Positions 5,852 through 9,888 of a stretch of 9,888 bases of DNA are shown here, piece after piece. The notes under the pieces are model-generated. The model had not been told where the DNA came from. It saw only the letters and a program-made list of their open reading frames with translations, and did no database searches. Source of the DNA: Anaerolineaceae bacterium (GTDB taxonomy: Bacteria; Chloroflexota; Anaerolineae; Anaerolineales; Anaerolineaceae); assembly GCA_027348305.1 (NCBI GenBank), contig DAIEPS010000059.1:1-9888 (forward strand), read 5' to 3'. The position numbers and the translations under genes are program-made. Every line of letters starts with the position of its first letter. Position 1 is the stretch's first letter.

Positions 5852-6193
5852 GTGGCCAGAAAAGCGCAAAAACGTATTAAACACGTGCCTCAGCGCACCT
5901 GCATAGGGTGCCGGAGCGTTCTCTCCAAAAGAGAATTGATCCGCATTGTTCGCACTCCCCAGGGCATAATCATTGACCCGACGGGAAGAGCTGATGGCCG
6001 CGGCGCTTATCTGCACAACATCCGGTCATGTTGGGAGCAAGCAATAAAGGGCCCGATCAATAACGCCTTGAAGGTGGAGTTAACAGCCTCGGATAAAGCC
6101 AGGCTGGCCGAATTTATGGCAACTTTGCCAGAAGGTACTCCCCTTCAAGACGGCCTGACCAAAACTGATGAAGCAGAGGGAATGGCATCATGA
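5852..6193 (+). CDS. ylxR: YlxR (DUF448/RnpM) family RNA-binding protein
   Basis: This small protein of 113 aa has the YlxR core: 'RTCIGCR' with C17/C20, 'KRELIRIVRTPQG', IDPTGRADGRGAYLH (41-55), C60 and a C-terminal helix ending in NALKVEL. In Bacillus subtilis the homologue (RnpM) binds RNase P RNA and dampens its activity; whether that holds here is inference. Residues 90-113 form an extra acidic tail. I chose GTG at 5852, which follows the nusA stop by 16 bases and has GAGAAGGA at 5841-5848, though the spacing is short. An in-frame GTG at 5804 would give a 129-aa protein overlapping nusA by 32 bases, but its extra residues (AAVIGISRNKKREGL) are just nusA sequence in another frame. Its position between nusA and infB is the conserved one. 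Confidence 0.88.
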   Translation: MARKAQKRIKHVPQRTCIGCRSVLSKRELIRIVRTPQGIIIDPTGRADGRGAYLHNIRSCWEQAIKGPINNALKVELTASDKARLAEFMATLPEGTPLQDGLTKTDEAEGMAS

Positions 6194-6283
6194 TCGGTTG
6201 ATCTGAATCGACTTGCTCAGAGGTACCACAAGGATGATCCGCTTTTGATCGTGACAGGCGGCATTCAAGGGGGCACATTTTTT

Positions 6284-6290
6284 GGAGGTG
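6284..6290 (+). promoter_or_regulatory. Strong Shine-Dalgarno site for infB
   Basis: GGAGGTG lies four bases before ATG 6295. It is the best ribosome-binding site in the operon and supports independent initiation of IF2 after a 101-base gap that would break translational coupling with ylxR. Confidence 0.75.
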
Positions 6291-6294
6291 CATT

Positions 6295-8082
6295 ATGGGC
6301 GAGAGCAATAACAGCAAGACCATTGAATTTCCGGTGAGTCTCACCGTTCGCGATCTGGCAGCGAAGACATCAGCCAGTCCCATCCAGGTAATCAAAATAC
6401 TTATGTCTAATGGTGTGATGGCCAACATCAATCAACAGATTGATTTTGATACTGCCGCCATCGTGGCTTCTGAATTGGGTTTTGAAGCCGTACTTGAAGC
6501 CTCAAAAGAAGATGTGGTTGCCGAAGATACCAGTGAAATTCCGCTGTGGCGCCGCTTGATCATGGATGAAGACCCCAAGAAGTTGGTCAAACGACCTGCA
6601 GTGGTGACCATTTTAGGTCACGTCGATCACGGCAAGACCACCTTGCTTGATGCCATCCGTCAAACCAACGTAGCCAGCGGAGAAGCCGGTGGCATTACCC
6701 AGCATATCGGTGCATACCAGGTCGTGCAAAAAGGACGCCTGATCACCTTCCTTGATACGCCAGGCCACGCGGCCTTTACGGCCATGCGCGCCCGCGGCGC
6801 CCAAGGTGCGGATATCGTCATCCTGGTCGTGGCGGCTGAAGATGGCGTCATGCCTCAAACCAAAGAGGCCATCGCCCACGCCAAAGCCGCACGCGTGCCC
6901 ATCATCGTGGCACTCAACAAGATCGACCGCCCGGATGCCAACCCCGATTTCGTCAAGAAACAGCTTTCTGAATCAGGTCTCGTGCCTGACGAATGGGGCG
7001 GCAACACCATGGTCATCCCAGTCTCGGCTAAACAGAAGAAAGGCCTTGAAGACCTGCTTGAAGCCATTCTGTTGGTCAGCGACAGCCTTGACATCGTTGC
7101 TAACCCTGAAGGCAAAGTGACCGGCGTCGTCATCGAAGCTCAGATCGACAAGGCCAGAGGTGTGGTGGCTACTTTGTTGGTTCAAAACGGCACCCTGCAA
7201 TCTGGCGACACCGTCCTGGCCGGAGAAACTTACGGCAAGGTGCGCGCCATGTTTGATTACACGGGCAAAAAAGTCAAAAGCGCCGGTCCTGCCTCGCCTG
7301 TTCAGGTGTTGGGATTTGGCGTAGTTCCCCCCGCTGGTGATCTCTTCCAGGTGGTGCCGAGCGAAAAAGAAGCTCGCGCCATTATTCAGGAACGCCAGGC
7401 TGAAAAGAGCCGCCATACCGTCACCGCTTCCAAGGCCACACTGGAGCAGCTGTTTGAGAAATTCCAGGCCGGTGAAGTGCGTGAACTGCCCTTGATCCTT
7501 AAAGCGGATGTGCAGGGTTCGATTGAGCCGATCATCAACTCACTCAATGAACTCAGCCAGGGCGACATCAAGATCAACATCATCCATGCCGAGACAGGCA
7601 GCATCAGCGAAAGCGATGTCATGCTGGCCGCAGCCTCAAAAGCCATTGTGCTCGGTTTCAACGTCAGCGCGGATACTGCCGCCCGCAACCTGGCCGAACA
7701 ACAGGGCGTCTCGATCCGTCTTTACGAGATCATCTACCGTATGATCGAAGACATTGAGAAAGCTCTCAAGGGTATGCTCGAACCAGAGGTCAAAGAAGTT
7801 AATGTTGGGCAGGCACAGGTGCGTGCGATCTTCACCATCAACAAGGTCGGCACCATTGCTGGCTGCCGTGTCATTCAGGGTGAGGTCAGACGTAACACCC
7901 GCATCCGTGTGATGCGCAACGGCGAGAAGGTTTTTGACGGCGAGATCTCATCACTCAAGCATGAGAAAGACGACGTCAAAGAAGTACGCCAGGGTTTTGA
8001 GTGCGGAATTTCGTTAAAAGGGTATAATGACCTTAGCGAAGGCGACATACTTGAAAGTTACGTGATCGAAAAAACAAGTTAA
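6295..8082 (+). CDS. infB: Translation initiation factor IF-2
   Basis: This 595-aa GTPase delivers fMet-tRNA to the 30S subunit and promotes subunit joining. The N-terminus is short: one IF2-N domain (about 11-66, 'FPVSLTVRDLAAKTSASPIQ'), with none of the long variable N-terminal extension of E. coli IF2 (890 aa). The G domain starts near 100 with G1 GHVDHGKT (108-115), G2 GGITQHIG (132-139), G3 DTPGH (154-158), G4 NKID (208-211) and G5 SAK (244-246), all intact. Domain II spans about 270-360, domain III about 385-475 ('LPLILKADVQGSIEP'), and the fMet-tRNA-binding C-terminal domain about 500-595 ('GTIAGCRVIQGEVRRNTRI'). Short IF2 proteins of this kind occur in Chloroflexota and several other phyla. 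GGAGGTG just upstream fixes the start. rbfA follows after 30 bases, as is standard. Confidence 0.97.
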   Translation: MGESNNSKTIEFPVSLTVRDLAAKTSASPIQVIKILMSNGVMANINQQIDFDTAAIVASELGFEAVLEASKEDVVAEDTSEIPLWRRLIMDEDPKKLVKRPAVVTILGHVDHGKTTLLDAIRQTNVASGEAGGITQHIGAYQVVQKGRLITFLDTPGHAAFTAMRARGAQGADIVILVVAAEDGVMPQTKEAIAHAKAARVPIIVALNKIDRPDANPDFVKKQLSESGLVPDEWGGNTMVIPVSAKQKKGLEDLLEAILLVSDSLDIVANPEGKVTGVVIEAQIDKARGVVATLLVQNGTLQSGDTVLAGETYGKVRAMFDYTGKKVKSAGPASPVQVLGFGVVPPAGDLFQVVPSEKEARAIIQERQAEKSRHTVTASKATLEQLFEKFQAGEVRELPLILKADVQGSIEPIINSLNELSQGDIKINIIHAETGSISESDVMLAAASKAIVLGFNVSADTAARNLAEQQGVSIRLYEIIYRMIEDIEKALKGMLEPEVKEVNVGQAQVRAIFTINKVGTIAGCRVIQGEVRRNTRIRVMRNGEKVFDGEISSLKHEKDDVKEVRQGFECGISLKGYNDLSEGDILESYVIEKTS

Positions 8083-8112
8083 TTGGTTACTAATCAAGAA
8101 GGATGAACTTTT

Positions 8113-8478
8113 ATGCCCTCTCCATTACGATTGACTCGCATTAACGACAGGTTCCAGCAGGAATTGTCGATGATGTTTGCAAGAAGTGAAGTCAGAGATC
8201 CGCGAGTCGCAGGGGTTACCGTTACAGAAGTCAGCGTGGACCGTGAGTTCTCGTATGCCGAGATCTATGTCTCGGCCGTGGAAGGTATTATCCGGTCAGA
8301 TGAGATCTTAAAAGGTCTCGAAAGCGCGACACCTTTCATTCGCAAATACCTCTCAGACCGCATCGAACTGCGAAGCTTCCCGCGCCTGCGCTTTCACTGG
8401 GATGTCACTCCTGAAAAAGCGGATCGAATTGAGCAGATCATCGCCTCCATTCACGCAGATGATAAGAAATCAAAATAA
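8113..8478 (+). CDS. rbfA: Ribosome-binding factor A
   Basis: This 121-aa single-domain KH-fold protein binds the 30S subunit and helps late 16S rRNA 5'-end maturation. Visible family features are the N-terminal 'RLTRINDRFQQELSMMFARS' helix, 'VRDPRVAGVTVTEVSVDREF' leading into 'SYAEIYVS', the helix 'LKGLESATPFIRKYLSDRIE' and the strand RSFPRLRFHWD. Length is normal (about 115-135). The start is supported by AAGGA at 8099-8103, nine bases before ATG. It follows infB by 30 bases and precedes the DHH phosphoesterase by only 7, so the three are almost certainly co-transcribed, with translational coupling to the next gene likely. Confidence 0.95.
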   Translation: MPSPLRLTRINDRFQQELSMMFARSEVRDPRVAGVTVTEVSVDREFSYAEIYVSAVEGIIRSDEILKGLESATPFIRKYLSDRIELRSFPRLRFHWDVTPEKADRIEQIIASIHADDKKSK

Positions 8479-8485
8479 GAGTCCT

Positions 8486-9475
8486 ATGATCCTTGAAGAG
8501 ATTCGTCAGGCTATTCATAACGCAGATCACATTGGCATCACCGCGCACATCCGCCCGGATGGGGATGCGGTGGGTGCCGTGATCGGCCTTGGCCTGGCGC
8601 TGCTCTCTTCAGGCAAACAGGTTCAGATGGTCTTGCGGGATGGTGTGTCAAACACCTTCAAACACCTGCAAGGCAGCGAACTGGTCAAACAGAAATTTGA
8701 AACGGATTGCGACCTGTATATCGCGCTAGATTCCTCCGATCTGCTCAGGTTGGGCGGGGTTTTGCGTGAACATCAGGCCGACATCTGCATTGACCATCAC
8801 ATCACCAACGAAAAATACGCCAAAATTAACCTCATTCGACCCGACGCGGTTGCCACATCTGCCATCCTGGCGGAAGTGATACCTCAGTTGGGGCTGACCA
8901 TCGATCTGCCTGTTGCGAATGCCCTGCTAACCGGCATCCTCAGCGACTCGATCGGGTTCAGAACCTCGAACACCGACGCCAATGCGCTGCGCATCGCCGC
9001 GGACCTGATGGACAGGGGCGCGAACATTAACACGCTCTACAACAAGGCCCTTATCAGCCGTCCATTTGAAGCCACCAAGTATTGGGGCTATGCCCTGCAA
9101 AAACTTGAACGCTCAGACGGGCTGGTTTGGACGAACCTGACCCTTGAAGACCGCAAGAACGCGGGCTACCCGGGCAACGATGACGCCGACCTGATCAATG
9201 TTCTTTCGAGCATTGACCCCCTGGATGTGGTCGTTTTGTTTGTAGAGCAAAAACCCGACCTGGTCAAAGTAAGCTGGCGTGCCCTGCCGGGTCTGGATGT
9301 TTCAGGCATTGCACATTCGCTGGGTGGTGGCGGACACCCTGCGGCTGCCGGCGTAGAACTCGCCGGAACATTACCGGTAGTATCAGAAAAGATCTTGAAG
9401 CTTACCGCCGATTATCTTAAAACCGCAAAGGAAGAAACCATTGGAGTAATTCGGGTTACACCAGATGGAGGGTAA
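8486..9475 (+). CDS. nrnA: DHH/DHHA1 phosphoesterase, NrnA-like (nanoRNase / pAp phosphatase)
   Basis: This 329-aa cytoplasmic enzyme probably degrades very short RNAs (2-5 nt) and dephosphorylates 3'-phosphoadenosine 5'-phosphate. The DHH catalytic motifs are complete: motif I 'HIRPDGDAVG' (H21, D25, D27), motif II ALDSSD (D82), motif III IDHH (D103-H104-H105) and motif IV LSDSIGFR (D154), which together bind two metal ions. The DHHA1 domain ends with GGGGHPAAAG (280-289), the substrate-binding glycine loop. Length matches NrnA (about 310-330). I chose ATG 8486, seven bases after rbfA; an in-frame start at 8402 would overlap rbfA by 77 bases and add unrelated residues. The ribosome-binding site is weak (AAGAG at 8477-8481), consistent with coupling to rbfA. 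Position between rbfA and truB is common for this family. c-di-AMP-type phosphodiesterase activity is possible but the GdpP membrane domains are absent. Confidence 0.92.
   Translation: MILEEIRQAIHNADHIGITAHIRPDGDAVGAVIGLGLALLSSGKQVQMVLRDGVSNTFKHLQGSELVKQKFETDCDLYIALDSSDLLRLGGVLREHQADICIDHHITNEKYAKINLIRPDAVATSAILAEVIPQLGLTIDLPVANALLTGILSDSIGFRTSNTDANALRIAADLMDRGANINTLYNKALISRPFEATKYWGYALQKLERSDGLVWTNLTLEDRKNAGYPGNDDADLINVLSSIDPLDVVVLFVEQKPDLVKVSWRALPGLDVSGIAHSLGGGGHPAAAGVELAGTLPVVSEKILKLTADYLKTAKEETIGVIRVTPDGG
9467..9472 (+). promoter_or_regulatory. Shine-Dalgarno site for truB inside the end of nrnA
   Basis: GGAGGG ends one base before the nrnA stop codon (TAA 9473-9475) and seven bases before ATG 9480. 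The arrangement suggests translational coupling and selects ATG 9480 over the in-frame ATGs at 9492 and 9510, which lack such a site. Confidence 0.7.
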
Positions 9476-9479
9476 ATAT

Positions 9480-9888
9480 ATGGGTAGCGATATGAATGAC
9501 AAATTTGACATGAAGAATGCGATCTCGGGGGTTTTAGTGGTAGACAAGCCAACCGGTATGACTTCCCACGATGTCGTCCAGGCGATCCGCCGCGGAACCA
9601 ATATCCGCCGTGCAGGTCACACCGGCACCCTCGATCCTCGCGCGTCGGGTGTTTTGGTCGTCTTGCTTGGACCAGCCGTCCGTTTGAGCGAATATGTTTC
9701 GGCCTCAGACAAACGCTACCAGGCTGTCATCATGTTGGGCACCACCACTGACACATTTGATGCTGACGGCAAAACCACATCCTCATCCCCGGTGAACGTT
9801 ACCGAGGAACAGTTCGATACTGAACTGCAGAAGTTCGTGGGCCGCATCGAACAGGTGCCCCCGCCCTATTCTGCCATCAAGGTTGGCG
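9480..9888 (+). CDS. truB: tRNA pseudouridine(55) synthase TruB, 3'-truncated by the window
   Basis: The frame is open from ATG 9480 to the window end (136 codons), less than half of the usual 290-310 aa. TruB converts U55 of the tRNA T-loop to pseudouridine and also acts as an RNA chaperone. Family motifs are clear: GVLVVDKPTGMTSHDVV (17-33), the catalytic motif GHTGTLDPRASGVL with nucleophile Asp52, KRYQAVIMLGTTTDTFDADG (85-104) and the VPPPYSAIKV stretch close to the edge. The first ten or so residues (MGSDMNDKFD) precede the conserved core, so starts at 9492 or 9510 are possible, but the strong GGAGGG favours 9480. It is the sixth gene of the operon; ribF often follows in related layouts but lies beyond the window. 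Confidence 0.95.
   Translation, partial: MGSDMNDKFDMKNAISGVLVVDKPTGMTSHDVVQAIRRGTNIRRAGHTGTLDPRASGVLVVLLGPAVRLSEYVSASDKRYQAVIMLGTTTDTFDADGKTTSSSPVNVTEEQFDTELQKFVGRIEQVPPPYSAIKVG

Noticed and set aside
8023..8028. TATAAT near the end of infB as an internal promoter for rbfA
   Set aside because: No -35 lies at 16-18 bases (the nearest, TTGAGT, is 20 bases away). The bases encode the conserved IF2 stretch KGYND, so the match is explained by coding.

Overview
This window looks like a chromosomal segment from a mesophilic bacterium of moderate GC content, most likely a member of the Chloroflexota (Anaerolineae or a near relative). That is an inference. It rests on the gene order nusA-ylxR-infB-rbfA-nrnA-truB, a short initiation factor IF2 (595 aa), a NusA with a very long charged tail, and a secreted lipoprotein with an extracellular 'DDFSDP-SGW' beta-sandwich domain of a kind I associate with that group. 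No 16S rRNA or other decisive marker is present.

Layout. 1-811 (minus) is the N-terminal part of a lipoprotein that runs off the left edge. 812-1430 is a 619-base gap. It holds what looks like a decayed 3' gene fragment on the plus strand (988-1153), two strong hairpins that share the same 3' flank (1183-1219 and 1247-1296, the second a textbook intrinsic terminator), and a TTCGCG-rich stretch resembling dispersed intergenic repeats. 1431-3029 (minus) is a complete GH13 alpha-glucosidase of the oligo-1,6-glucosidase type. It is divergent from 3204-3698 (plus), a cysteine-type glutathione peroxidase. From 3799 to the right edge is a translation/transcription operon: a sigma70-like promoter, a leader with a terminator-like hairpin, then nusA, ylxR, infB, rbfA, nrnA and a 3'-truncated truB, all plus strand and closely spaced.

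How they work together. NusA (transcription elongation and termination), YlxR (RNA-binding, linked to RNase P in Bacillus), IF2 (initiator tRNA delivery), RbfA (30S maturation), NrnA (nanoRNA and pAp turnover) and TruB (tRNA Psi55) form the classic RNA-metabolism and ribosome-assembly cluster. The rimP gene that usually precedes nusA, and the L7Ae-like ylxQ gene sometimes found between ylxR and infB, are both absent from their usual places.

I see no mobile element, CRISPR array, tRNA/rRNA gene or defence system, and nothing that amounts to a clearly new multi-gene system. The points most worth a second look are the paired hairpins, the gene remnant beside them, the rimP-less nusA leader, and the extended NusA C-terminus.
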